Assembly: GCA_964459305.1 (NCBI GenBank)
Contig: CAYWNA010000025.1
Location: 15,329 to 79,328 of the forward strand
DNA: 64,000 bases
Reading direction: 5' to 3'
Source of the DNA: CAYWNA01 sp964459305
GTDB taxonomy: Bacteria > Planctomycetota > Planctomycetia > Pirellulales > Pirellulaceae
Below the pieces are notes generated by a model, which did not search any database, had not been told where the DNA came from, and saw only the letters and a program-made list of their open reading frames with translations. Made by a program: the position numbers and the translations under genes. Of the stretch, positions 43,965-52,498 are shown piece by piece (the stretch's first letter is position 1; each line of letters begins with the position of its first letter).

Positions 43965-43995
43965 CCTGTAGGAAGCAGGCTCCGTGCCCTACAGG
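43965..43995. repeat. Small TGTAGG...CCTACA hairpin
   Basis: CCTGTAGG at 43965-43972 and CCTACAGG at 43988-43995 are exact inverses. Wider pairing (ATCCGG at 43937, CCGGAT at 44005) may extend it. Lies between the HzsA-related and PQQ genes. Confidence 0.5.
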
Positions 43996-44018
43996 CTGCA
44001 ATTACCGGATACCCTCAA

Positions 44019-47000
44019 TCAATCAGCCCCTGCGAAGCACAAAACTCGGCCATCCCGCAACGCGACAACAATCCTCCCAGCGCTGTCAAGCGCCAATCCG
44101 GACGATAGCGGCATGGCCGGCACCACCTGACTCCAGAGTAACTGGCCTCCCGTCAGGTTGAGTACGGCAACCGCGTGGGCCGGTTCCGGGGAATTGCCGG
44201 CTGGCGGAAGTTGACCTGCCACGACTACGGCGTTCTTGCCCAAGGCCATTGCCACCGGATGCCCAAGGTGGTTGGAACTCCAGACTCTCTTGGGCTTTTT
44301 GACCGCCGTGGTTGCAGGGTCAACGCGGAAAACGTCGGTGCCGGTGCTGCGGATCACCGCATCGCCCGAATCGGCCTGGAGTAGATACGGCAGCCGGAAT
44401 GGGCCAAGCCAATACTCCTGAGGTGAATAGAGCAATCGGCCGAATACTTGGATATTCCCCCCAATCAGAAGCGGTTCGCTGCCGCGGGGCGCCTTGACGA
44501 ATTCATCCTCCAGCGTATTCAGACACTTTCCGTCGTTCGTGTCGTAGACAGCGGGCGATACAACATTGCCGCCGGCCATGTATAGGCGGTCTCGATCGAG
44601 GAGCAGATGGCCCTGGACGCTCACGCCGGAGACTTTGTCGTCACCCGCTAGACGGCCCGACGTGTTGTTCTGCCAACGGATGTTCCCCGTCTTGACGTCC
44701 AGTGCATAGACGTGTGTGCCGTCCCAACTGGCCATGCCGGAGCCCGCATATGCAATTCCGTCGTCTACCAACACGCCGCTGGCAACGGGCCAAGTGGAAA
44801 CGAGGCGACCGTGGATGGAGATTTTCCGCTCGGCCGGCGCTGCGCGAAACCGCCAAAGCGATCGACCGGTTGCCGCTTCGAACGCGTAGATGTGACCGTC
44901 GCCGCTGCCGACCAGGACCCGTCCGTGATCGACGGCTGGCGGATAATAGATTCGGCCACCCGTGTACTTGCTCCAGCGGCACTCGCCTGTCCGCGCGTCC
45001 ATGGCTCGAATCACACCGTCGGCACCACTCAAGAACACGAGCCCCCCAGCCGTCACCGGCGCCGCCGGAAACGCTCCGCCTGGCGGTTCGAACTGCCAAG
45101 CCAATTTGACCTTGGCGGGAATGTCGGCCGCGCTGGCCCCACTCCGCTTGTTATCGGCTCGATAAGTTGGCCAGTCGCCTGGGGCAACGTCCATCGGCGC
45201 GACTGGATCGACGCCGGCCACCGACTGAAGCCGTTCGGCTTCAGTGGCACGGGCCACGAAATCGAAGTCTCCCGCCGGGCCAAGGCAAAGGTTGCCCACC
45301 AGAGACAGGTTGCAGTCACACATCCAGGGACCCCAGTGCGCGAGACCATTGGCGATGATTACGCCGTCTTGGCACGGCGGCCGCATCAGGGCGAGTCGCA
45401 TGGAGCGGTCGTCGGACGTCGTCAACCGGAGGCTGCCTGCGTGAAAGCTGGGCTCCGTCCGTCCGGCCCGGCAGAGGATCGAATCCACGGTGCCGGTGGC
45501 CCGAGTACACGCCGCACGCCGGCCCGTGAGTTCCGTCAAGACCTCGCCTGTCAGCGGATCGAACTTTTTGCTGGGATGCTGCCTGGAGCCCATCGCGTAC
45601 AGCGCCTCGTTGTGAAGCACAAGCTGGAAGTTCCCCTCTTCATATTGCCACAGCAGGCGCCCGTCTTTCGTGCTGACCGCAACCAAACGCGGTCGCTGCG
45701 GCCCGGCGAAGTAGATCGCTTCGTCGCTGCACTTGAGGTACGACGTGCTGGAAAATCCCCACTGCCAGGTCTGAGCCCGGAAATGCGGTCCTATTGCCTC
45801 CAACAGCTTCGGATCCGCCGTGCGCCAGATCGGCTTGCCTTGCCCGGCGTCCAGGCAGGCAAGGAAACGGGGATGCGAGTAGTAGTAGATGCGTCCGTTC
45901 TTCATGCAGACGGCTCGTGTGTCGATGGGGTCGTCCTCGCCTTGCATCCAAAGAACCCGCTCCGTCTTCAGATCGAATGCAAAAAACGTGCGACCGAAAC
46001 CCCACGGATACTCTTCGGCGTCGTATCCGCCGCTCATGGGCCGCCACGGCCAACCTCCCTTGTTTCTGTCCCAACGGATCGTCGGATCGGATGCTTCGTT
46101 TTCGCCGACGAGGCCATACAGCACGCCGTCTTCGAGTGCCATCCATTTCCACGAGCCACCGGATGCGCTGTCGGGCGCGGTGATTTCTTCCTTCAACTCG
46201 CCCGTGGCCGTGTCGATCAGTTTGCACGAACTGTTATCGGCCACGTACAGGATTTCGGGCGTGGCAACCATCGTGTTGCGATGGATCATAAAGCCTTCTT
46301 CCAACGGACGCTTCCACAACAGCGTCCCGTTATAGCCGTTCAGCGCCACAAGCGTATTGAGCCAAGGGAAACTCCGCTCGTTGAACGCAATATGCCCGTA
46401 CGCCTTGAAGACCCGACCGGCTGACGCGACACTGACCCCCGGCATCGGCACATACCACGGTTCGCTCAAACACTGAGTCAGGTAATGCCCGCGGACAAGC
46501 CCGTCGGTCGATTGCGGGTTGTTGTCGGGCCCGTGAAAAGGATGACTCCAGTCATCGGCTTCAGTCGGATAAGGCTTTTCGACTAGCTCGTCACCCAACA
46601 GCACTTTTCCCAAAGGGTTGACCACCCTGACCAATTCCCCGCGGTACCGCCGGGCCGCCGAGACGGCATCAGGCATCACGACCACGGCGTCGGCCAGGTT
46701 GTCTGCCAAATGAATGCGGGACCAGCGTCCTTCCTCCACGTACACGCGTGTGCCCAGCAAACCGGCACGGTCAATTCGTCGCCGAGCAGCATCGGTCGCT
46801 TCCTCGGCAGGAACCTGGACGTACACCGTCATTTTGCTCTGCCGAGCCAACCCAATCGCCATCTCCGTCGGCGATTCGCCCAACAATACACAGATCCCGC
46901 GATCCAGCCCAAGCCGACCGAGAACCTCGCCAGCTCGCCGTTCGGCACCAGCATCAGCCGCTTGCTCCGCACCTGTGGCAGCACTACACGACAATGCGAT

Positions 47001-47051
47001 GAACAGACCGGCGGCGATAGTCGCCCAATATCGTGCCTGCGATTTCGACAT
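44019..47051 (-). CDS. Methyltransferase-like domain + PQQ-type beta-propeller, secreted
   Basis: A 1010-aa protein with a signal peptide (YWATIAAGLFIALSCSAATGA). Residues about 40-160 resemble a class I Rossmann methyltransferase fold (RGICVLLGESPTEMAIGLARQ, then RRRIDRAGLLGTRVYVEEG). The remainder is a large PQQ-type propeller with blades such as GAVKASIRAMDARTGECRWSKYTGG-like segments, for example VIRAMDARTGECRWSKYTGG and HVYALDVKTGNIRWQNNTSG. The fold order MTase-then-propeller is unusual, and a second copy with a different order is at 53939. A SAM-using enzyme outside the cytoplasm would be odd, so the Rossmann part may only be structural. Confidence 0.83.
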   Translation of the reverse strand: MSKSQARYWATIAAGLFIALSCSAATGAEQAADAGAERRAGEVLGRLGLDRGICVLLGESPTEMAIGLARQSKMTVYVQVPAEEATDAARRRIDRAGLLGTRVYVEEGRWSRIHLADNLADAVVVMPDAVSAARRYRGELVRVVNPLGKVLLGDELVEKPYPTEADDWSHPFHGPDNNPQSTDGLVRGHYLTQCLSEPWYVPMPGVSVASAGRVFKAYGHIAFNERSFPWLNTLVALNGYNGTLLWKRPLEEGFMIHRNTMVATPEILYVADNSSCKLIDTATGELKEEITAPDSASGGSWKWMALEDGVLYGLVGENEASDPTIRWDRNKGGWPWRPMSGGYDAEEYPWGFGRTFFAFDLKTERVLWMQGEDDPIDTRAVCMKNGRIYYYSHPRFLACLDAGQGKPIWRTADPKLLEAIGPHFRAQTWQWGFSSTSYLKCSDEAIYFAGPQRPRLVAVSTKDGRLLWQYEEGNFQLVLHNEALYAMGSRQHPSKKFDPLTGEVLTELTGRRAACTRATGTVDSILCRAGRTEPSFHAGSLRLTTSDDRSMRLALMRPPCQDGVIIANGLAHWGPWMCDCNLSLVGNLCLGPAGDFDFVARATEAERLQSVAGVDPVAPMDVAPGDWPTYRADNKRSGASAADIPAKVKLAWQFEPPGGAFPAAPVTAGGLVFLSGADGVIRAMDARTGECRWSKYTGGRIYYPPAVDHGRVLVGSGDGHIYAFEAATGRSLWRFRAAPAERKISIHGRLVSTWPVASGVLVDDGIAYAGSGMASWDGTHVYALDVKTGNIRWQNNTSGRLAGDDKVSGVSVQGHLLLDRDRLYMAGGNVVSPAVYDTNDGKCLNTLEDEFVKAPRGSEPLLIGGNIQVFGRLLYSPQEYWLGPFRLPYLLQADSGDAVIRSTGTDVFRVDPATTAVKKPKRVWSSNHLGHPVAMALGKNAVVVAGQLPPAGNSPEPAHAVAVLNLTGGQLLWSQVVPAMPLSSGLALDSAGRIVVALRDGRVLCFAGAD

Positions 47052-47172
47052 GGCAAATCCCCCTTCGTGCGATTTGTGGACTCAACGCGCGCTTTCACGG
47101 GCATCATTCACAGACTCTTCAGCCTGTTTCATATCCTCCAATGGATCGAGTCAGAAGAATACGGCTCAAGTT

Positions 47173-47991
47173 TCAGTTGCCTTCCGAAGCGTGGGGCTCT
47201 TTCTGAATTCGCAGTCCCTTTTCCTCGTCCGCGACAACTGCCGCTGCCCATCCCGTGCAGCCTTTGTCTCTCTCACAGCGTCCGCTGGCAGCGAGGAACC
47301 GTCCGTCCGGCAATCCGACGATGCCCAGAGAACAATCGAATTGGTGTCGACTTTTCATATTGAAGTCGGCGTCGGTTATCAGCAAGACTTTTGGGTCGCC
47401 GTAACAGCCGAACCACCAGTGGTCGTTGGCAAACGCTGCTGTCTGGATGCCAAGGTGTGTATGACCACTCGCGATGACGTGTTTCTTGACGAACGCGAAA
47501 TCGGCGTCGTACTCATAGACGTAGTTCTCCTCCACGCCGTCCGGCAAGCCCCCTACTACGAAAAAGTGTCCTTGGCGGTAGCCGATGCCGCCGGCGCCGT
47601 GAAACACTTCTGCGGCCTTGTGCCGTGATACGAGTGACAAATCGCCGGCATCGTACACGTAAACCCAGGAGTCGGCGTTTCCTCGCGGATCGTTGAAACG
47701 CCCGAAGTTCACGGCGACGGAAATCTTGCCGTCGTGATGGCAGAGATCGCCGTGATGGTTTCCCACGGGGATTTGTTTGAGCACCTTTCCGGCGGTGTCG
47801 GTCTTTACGAGCGTGGTCGTGAAACACCAATAGATGGCATCCCGATCGTTGGTGCAGATGCCCTGCAGATGATGGCGATAGGTGCCCTCGCAGCGGACGC
47901 TCGTGAAGGCCCGCCTTTCTGCCTCACTTTCTTGAGCAGAGCCTGTGCCCATGAGGCCGGCGACAAACGCAATGAGTAGATACCTGATCAT
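47173..47991 (-). CDS. Small secreted propeller-type protein, function unknown
   Basis: A 272-aa protein. ATG 47991 is chosen: signal peptide MIRYLLIAFVAGLMGTGSAQ follows at once. The rest is a repeat of short strands with TDTAGKVLKQIPVGNHHGDLC and FVVGGLPDGVEENYVYEYD, looking like a half-size propeller. No family is recognised. Its ATG overlaps a stop codon (ATGA) of a possible upstream reading frame remnant, listed separately. Confidence 0.75.
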   Translation of the reverse strand: MIRYLLIAFVAGLMGTGSAQESEAERRAFTSVRCEGTYRHHLQGICTNDRDAIYWCFTTTLVKTDTAGKVLKQIPVGNHHGDLCHHDGKISVAVNFGRFNDPRGNADSWVYVYDAGDLSLVSRHKAAEVFHGAGGIGYRQGHFFVVGGLPDGVEENYVYEYDADFAFVKKHVIASGHTHLGIQTAAFANDHWWFGCYGDPKVLLITDADFNMKSRHQFDCSLGIVGLPDGRFLAASGRCERDKGCTGWAAAVVADEEKGLRIQKEPHASEGN

Positions 47992-48176
47992 TTGATTTCT
48001 CCTTGAACGTCCACCAGATCGTACACTCGCACATAATCGCCGAAAAATCGATCCGGCAGCTTTGCCTTGCCGATGTTTTCTCCGTTTGCACGAAGTCCAT
48101 TCTACTCCATCAAACGGCCTGCCAGAACCTTCCAGGCGATCATCGTGTACGCGCACATTTCCCTATAAGGGGTGAT
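47988..48176 (-). pseudogene. Possible 3' remnant of a gene upstream of the small propeller gene
   Basis: On the minus strand a 37-codon open segment (47991-48101) reads NGLRANGENIGKAKLPDRFF and ends VYDLVDVQGEIK, then TGA overlapping the next ATG. Before it an in-frame TAG (48102-48104) and then ITPYREMCAYTMIAWKVLAG, which also reads like protein. This suggests a broken coding region in the gap, not proven. Nothing else in the 47992-48295 gap looks functional apart from the ribosome binding site of the EF-hand gene. Confidence 0.3.
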
Positions 48177-48295
48177 TAAACTCGATCGGGGGCTTTACGA
48201 GGGCGCGGCCGGCCCGTTTACTATTCCTCAGAAGAGTGTCAGCGACGAGAGTCAGTGTCCTTCCGTTACGGCCCCATTGTTGAAGGAGTTTTGAA
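47992..48295. other. Divergent intergenic gap
   Basis: 304 nt between the small propeller gene (-) and EF-hand gene (+). It contains the possible gene remnant above. Promoters were not recognised with confidence. Confidence 0.5.
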
Positions 48296-48862
48296 ATGGT
48301 CAGGATCGGATTTCATGTGTTGGTTGTGGCAGTCGCCTACTTGGTGGCGACCGGGAATCTGTGGGCGGCTGATAATGCTGCCGCGAAGAAGACGGCGCAA
48401 GAGAAGAGAAAGGCAATGCAGGAGCAGATGGCCAAGAGGGCCCAGGAACAATTCAAGAAACTGGATAAGGATGGGGACGGTCAACTGACCGTCGATGAAT
48501 TCAAAGGGAGGAGGAAAGGCAAGCAGATGGAAGAGTTGTTCAAGCTGCTCGACAAGAATGAAGACGGCAAGGTCTGCATCGAGGAGTTCAAAAACAAGTC
48601 TCCTGAATTCCGCTTCAAGATGATGGACAAGGACGGCGACGGCGTGCTGAGCTTTGAGGAATTCAAGGGCAGAAGAGAGAAGCCGGAAGAGATCGAAAGA
48701 GCGGAGCAGATATTCAAGAGAATGGACAAGAATGGAGACCTGAAGGTTTGCGTCATGGAGTTCAGCGAGGCACAGAAGAAGCCCGCAAGAAAGCCGGGCA
48801 AGCAGGGAGGGCGAAAAGCCAAGAAAAAGTTCCAGCCTGAGGTTTTGAAGTCTGCTGAGTAA
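48296..48862 (+). CDS. Secreted EF-hand protein
   Basis: A 188-aa protein with a signal peptide (GFHVLVVAVAYLVATGNLWAA). Four EF-hand loops are visible: DKDGDGQLTVDEF, DKNEDGKVCIEEF, DKDGDGVLSFEEF and DKNGDLKVCVMEF. The loops sit on Lys/Glu-rich helices, and the C-terminus is strongly basic. It is a calcium-binding protein outside the cytoplasm. Six nt separate it from the sulfatase that follows, so the two are likely co-transcribed; a calcium-store or chaperone role for that enzyme is inference. Confidence 0.9.
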   Translation: MVRIGFHVLVVAVAYLVATGNLWAADNAAAKKTAQEKRKAMQEQMAKRAQEQFKKLDKDGDGQLTVDEFKGRRKGKQMEELFKLLDKNEDGKVCIEEFKNKSPEFRFKMMDKDGDGVLSFEEFKGRREKPEEIERAEQIFKRMDKNGDLKVCVMEFSEAQKKPARKPGKQGGRKAKKKFQPEVLKSAE

Positions 48863-48868
48863 TAATCG

Positions 48869-50542
48869 ATGACACGAATTGCACCGTTACGTTTTCCGGC
48901 CGCCGTTGTGCAGATCGCGGCGGTCCTGTTTCCGTCTGTGTCTTCGTCGGCCAGCGAGCCGCCAGAGCAGAGGCCGAACATCGTGCTGATGATGGCCGAC
49001 GACATGGGCTATTCCGACGTCGGCTGCTACGGCGGAGAGATCCATACGCCCAACATCGATCGCTTGGCGGCGGCCGGGCTCCGCTTCACTCAGTTCTACA
49101 ATACAGCCCGTTGCTGTCCCACCCGCGCCGCGCTAATGACCGGCCTGTACCCGCACCAGACCGGCGTCGGGCATATGACCAGCGACCGCGGGCACGCGGG
49201 ATACCGAGGCTTTCTGAACGATCGCTGTGTGACCATCGCCGAAGTACTTGGGGCACACGGGTACCGGACGCTCATGACCGGAAAATGGCACGCCAGTCCC
49301 TTCGATTTCCGGACCCGGGACGTGGCAACGCATCGGCAGGTCTGGCCGCTCCAACGCGGGTTCGATGCGTTCTACGGAACGCTGGCCGGGGGCGGCAGCT
49401 TCTTCAACCCGCCGGGATTGATGGATGGAAACGAACTGGTCCGGCCCGATTCGCCCGACTACTACTACACAGACCGCATCAGTGACAAGGCCGTCGAGTA
49501 CGTCCGGCGATGCGGCGATGAAGAGAAGCCCTTCTTCGTCTATGTTGCCTATACGTCGCCCCACTGGCCGCTTCACGCCCTACCGCGAGACATCGCCAAA
49601 TACGAAGGCGTCTACGACAAAGGCTGGGACGCCCTCCGGTCGGAACGTCTAAGACGGATGACGCGCATGGATATCGTCGACGCCCGATGGGAACTCACGG
49701 CCCGCGATGCCGCTGTACCACGGTGGGAAGAGGCCGAACACAAGTCCTGGGAAGCCCTCCGCATGGCCGTGTACGCGGCCCAGATCGACAGAATGGACCA
49801 GGGCATCGGCCGGATTGTCGATGCCCTCGAAGAAACCGGCGAAGTGGACAACACGCTGATCTTTTTCCTTGCCGACAACGGCGGCTGCGCCGAAGAACTG
49901 TACCGCGATACTGACTGGCTGATGAACTGCGGCATCATCGACGAGAAATCGCCCGATGGCCAGCCGATGCAGATCGGCAACGAGCCTTCGGTTCGACCCG
50001 GCCCGGCCGACACCTTCGCCAGCTACGGCGTTCCCTGGGCAAATGCCTCCAATACACCTTTCCGGCTCTACAAACATTGGGTCCACGAAGGCGGGATCGC
50101 CTCGCCGTTGATCGTCCACTGGCCTGCCCGCATCAAGGCCCGCGGGGAACTGCGTCACCAGCCGGGCCACGTGATCGACATCATGGCCACCTGCGCCGAC
50201 GTAGCCGGCGCCGAATATCCCGATCAGTTCAAAGGCCAGCCGATTACCCCGCTGGCTGGCGAAAGCCTCGTGCCGGCGTTCGACGACCGACCCATCGGGC
50301 GGGAAGCCATCTATTGGGAACACGAAGGAAATCGGGCAGTCCGCACCGACAATTGGAAACTCGTTGCCCAGCACGACGGTCCCTGGGAATTGTACGACCT
50401 GGCGGCCGATCGCACCGAAGTGAACGATCTGGCCGACGAGCACCCAGAGCGAGCCCGGCAAATGCAGGCCATGTACCAACGTTGGGCCGATCGATACGGC
50501 GTCTTGCCGTGGCCTCCCAAGCGAGTCACGGCAAGAGAATGA
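48869..50542 (+). CDS. Formylglycine-type sulfatase, exported
   Basis: A 557-aa sulfatase with an N-terminal signal (FPAAVVQIAAVLFPSVSSSAS). The core is PNIVLMMADDMGYSDVGCYGG and the formylglycine Cys82 lies in CCPTRAALMTG (CxPxR). The distal metal block is FFLADNGGCAEEL and the C-terminus has ELYDLAADRTEVNDLADEHP. It belongs to the arylsulfatase A-like group common in planctomycete polysaccharide utilisation. It follows the EF-hand gene by 6 nt and has a hairpin repeat 30 nt after its stop. Confidence 0.93.
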   Translation: MTRIAPLRFPAAVVQIAAVLFPSVSSSASEPPEQRPNIVLMMADDMGYSDVGCYGGEIHTPNIDRLAAAGLRFTQFYNTARCCPTRAALMTGLYPHQTGVGHMTSDRGHAGYRGFLNDRCVTIAEVLGAHGYRTLMTGKWHASPFDFRTRDVATHRQVWPLQRGFDAFYGTLAGGGSFFNPPGLMDGNELVRPDSPDYYYTDRISDKAVEYVRRCGDEEKPFFVYVAYTSPHWPLHALPRDIAKYEGVYDKGWDALRSERLRRMTRMDIVDARWELTARDAAVPRWEEAEHKSWEALRMAVYAAQIDRMDQGIGRIVDALEETGEVDNTLIFFLADNGGCAEELYRDTDWLMNCGIIDEKSPDGQPMQIGNEPSVRPGPADTFASYGVPWANASNTPFRLYKHWVHEGGIASPLIVHWPARIKARGELRHQPGHVIDIMATCADVAGAEYPDQFKGQPITPLAGESLVPAFDDRPIGREAIYWEHEGNRAVRTDNWKLVAQHDGPWELYDLAADRTEVNDLADEHPERARQMQAMYQRWADRYGVLPWPPKRVTARE

Positions 50543-50572
50543 TCATGTTTCAAGGAGAAACTCCGGAGTGAC

Positions 50573-50619
50573 GGAGTATTGGAGCGGGACGTTTCAGCGT
50601 CCCATCGTTCCAATACTCC
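50573..50619. repeat. Nested hairpin after the sulfatase (GTATTGGA...TCCAATAC)
   Basis: Outer GGAGTATTGGA (50573-50583) pairs exactly with TCCAATACTCC (50609-50619). Inner GGGACG-tttcag-CGTCCC at 50586-50603. It is placed 30 nt past the sulfatase stop and could act as a terminator. Confidence 0.75.
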
Positions 50620-50713
50620 AAGACCTCAGCGTGGCGGCAGCCAATAGATGTTGTTTCTCATGGCTAATGAAGACCCAACGCGTTGCCTCGGACTTCACCC
50701 GGCAAGTCACAGT

Positions 50714-50791
50714 TCGTAGTGCCGCCTTCAGGCGGAAGATGCGGGTGGAAGAACCTCGCCGCTTCTGAGCCGCCTAAAGGCGGTACTACGA
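50714..50791. repeat. CGTAG...CTACG-bounded double hairpin
   Basis: TCGTAGTGCCGCCTTCAGGC at 50714-50733 pairs with the inverse at 50770-50791 with few mismatches. Each arm also folds on itself (CCGCCTTCAGGCGG and CCGCCTAAAGGCGG). Lies upstream of the second sulfatase. Confidence 0.78.
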
Positions 50792-50883
50792 GCAACGTGG
50801 CAGTATCGACAGTTCGTCGTGGATTATTCCGACCTGAAGAACTCCCTGGAAAACCGCGTCCGTTCAGCAGAGGAGACTGCTCG

Positions 50884-52476
50884 ATGACTAGGTACATTTT
50901 CGTTTCACTCGCCGTCGTTCTCGTGCTGCCTTTCGCACTATCCGCGGCGGAACGGCCTAATGTCATGGTCATTCTGGCCGACGATCTTGGTTTTTCGGAT
51001 CTCGGATGTTACGGCGGCGAGATCGAAACGCCCCATCTCGATGGGCTGGCTGCGAACGGATTGCGGTTTACGCAGTTCTACAACACGGCGCGATGCTGGC
51101 CGACTCGAGCGGCTTTGCTGACCGGTTACTATGCCCAGCAGGTACGTCGGGACGCCCTGACAGGCATTCGGAGCGGCGGCGGGGGAAGACGCCCCGAGTG
51201 GGCGAGACTGTTGCCGGAGGTGCTTAAGCCGACCGGCTATCGGTCTTACCACTCCGGCAAATGGCACATCGACGGGATGCCGATCGCAAACGGATTCGAC
51301 CGCTCGTACTACTTGAGAGATCAGGGGCGGTTCTTCAATCCGAAAGTCCACCACGAAGACGACCAGAAGCTGCCGCCCGTCGAACCAGGAACCGGCTATT
51401 ACGCCACCACGGCGATCGCCGACCACGCGATTCGCTGCTTGAAAGAGCACGCAGAAAAGCACGCCGACAAGCCGTTCTTCCACTATCTGGCCTTCACGGC
51501 TCCGCATTTCCCGCTCCACGCGTTAGCGGAAGACATCGCCCGATATCGGAGACAATACCGGCGTGGTTGGGACACCGTGCGTGCTGAACGATGGCGTCGG
51601 ATACAGGACATCGGAATCGTGACGAGCGACCTTTCGGCAGTCGAACGCGCGGTGGGACCGCCGTACCATTTCCCCGAAGCACTGAAGACGCTCGGGCCAA
51701 ATGAAGTCAACCGTCCACTGCCATGGAGCGATCTCATAGAAGGGCAACGCGAGTTTCAGGCGACCAAGATGGCGATCCACGCTGCGATGATCGACCGCAT
51801 GGATCGCGAGATCGGACGAGTTCTGGAGCAATTGCGGAAGATGGCGGCGTTTGACAATACCTTGGTCTTTTTCCTTTCCGACAACGGCGCGAGTGCCGAA
51901 ATCATGGTCCGCGACGACGGCCATGACCCCGCCGCCCCGCCCGGTTCGGCCGAAACGTACCTCTGCCTTGGTCCAGGCTGGTCCACAACCTCGAACACTC
52001 CATTCCGCCGACACAAAACGTGGGTCCATGAAGGCGGCATCGCCACGCCGCTGATCGCTCATTGGCCGGGCGGCATCCAAGCACGAGGCGAGTTGCGTCG
52101 AAACCCGGGACATGTCATCGACATCGTGTCAACGATCCTCGAAGTGGCAGGCGCACAACGCATTGCCGAACGGGACGGGAAGGCTGTTCCGTCGCCGCCG
52201 GGCGCCAGTCTTGTTCCAGCCTTTGCCACGGATGGGAACGTCTCACATGACGCCCTCTGGTGGCTGCACGAAGGCAATCGCGCCATTCGCATCGGCGACT
52301 GGAAGCTGGTCGCAGCCAAAGGCGATCCATGGGAACTCTACGATCTCGCCTCGGATCGCAACGAGACAGAAAACCTCGCACAACAGCATCCAGAGAGAGT
52401 GAGGGATCTGGAGCGGGAATGGACACTGCGACTGGACGAATTCCGCAGACTTGCCACTCTCGATCTGGCGGATTGA
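50884..52476 (+). CDS. Formylglycine-type sulfatase, exported, second
   Basis: A 530-aa sulfatase. ATG 50884 gives signal peptide MTRYIFVSLAVVLVLPFALS; the frame from 50683 runs through a hairpin repeat and is rejected. Core PNVMVILADDLGFSDLGCYGG; formylglycine Cys71 in RCWPTRAALLTG. The distal block is FFLSDNGASAEIM and the C-terminus has ELYDLASDRNETENLAQQHP. It is similar in layout to the sulfatase upstream, likely a duplicated pair of differing specificity. Confidence 0.93.
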   Translation: MTRYIFVSLAVVLVLPFALSAAERPNVMVILADDLGFSDLGCYGGEIETPHLDGLAANGLRFTQFYNTARCWPTRAALLTGYYAQQVRRDALTGIRSGGGGRRPEWARLLPEVLKPTGYRSYHSGKWHIDGMPIANGFDRSYYLRDQGRFFNPKVHHEDDQKLPPVEPGTGYYATTAIADHAIRCLKEHAEKHADKPFFHYLAFTAPHFPLHALAEDIARYRRQYRRGWDTVRAERWRRIQDIGIVTSDLSAVERAVGPPYHFPEALKTLGPNEVNRPLPWSDLIEGQREFQATKMAIHAAMIDRMDREIGRVLEQLRKMAAFDNTLVFFLSDNGASAEIMVRDDGHDPAAPPGSAETYLCLGPGWSTTSNTPFRRHKTWVHEGGIATPLIAHWPGGIQARGELRRNPGHVIDIVSTILEVAGAQRIAERDGKAVPSPPGASLVPAFATDGNVSHDALWWLHEGNRAIRIGDWKLVAAKGDPWELYDLASDRNETENLAQQHPERVRDLEREWTLRLDEFRRLATLDLAD

Positions 52477-52498
52477 CGGGGCGGAGGCTGTCGGCGGT

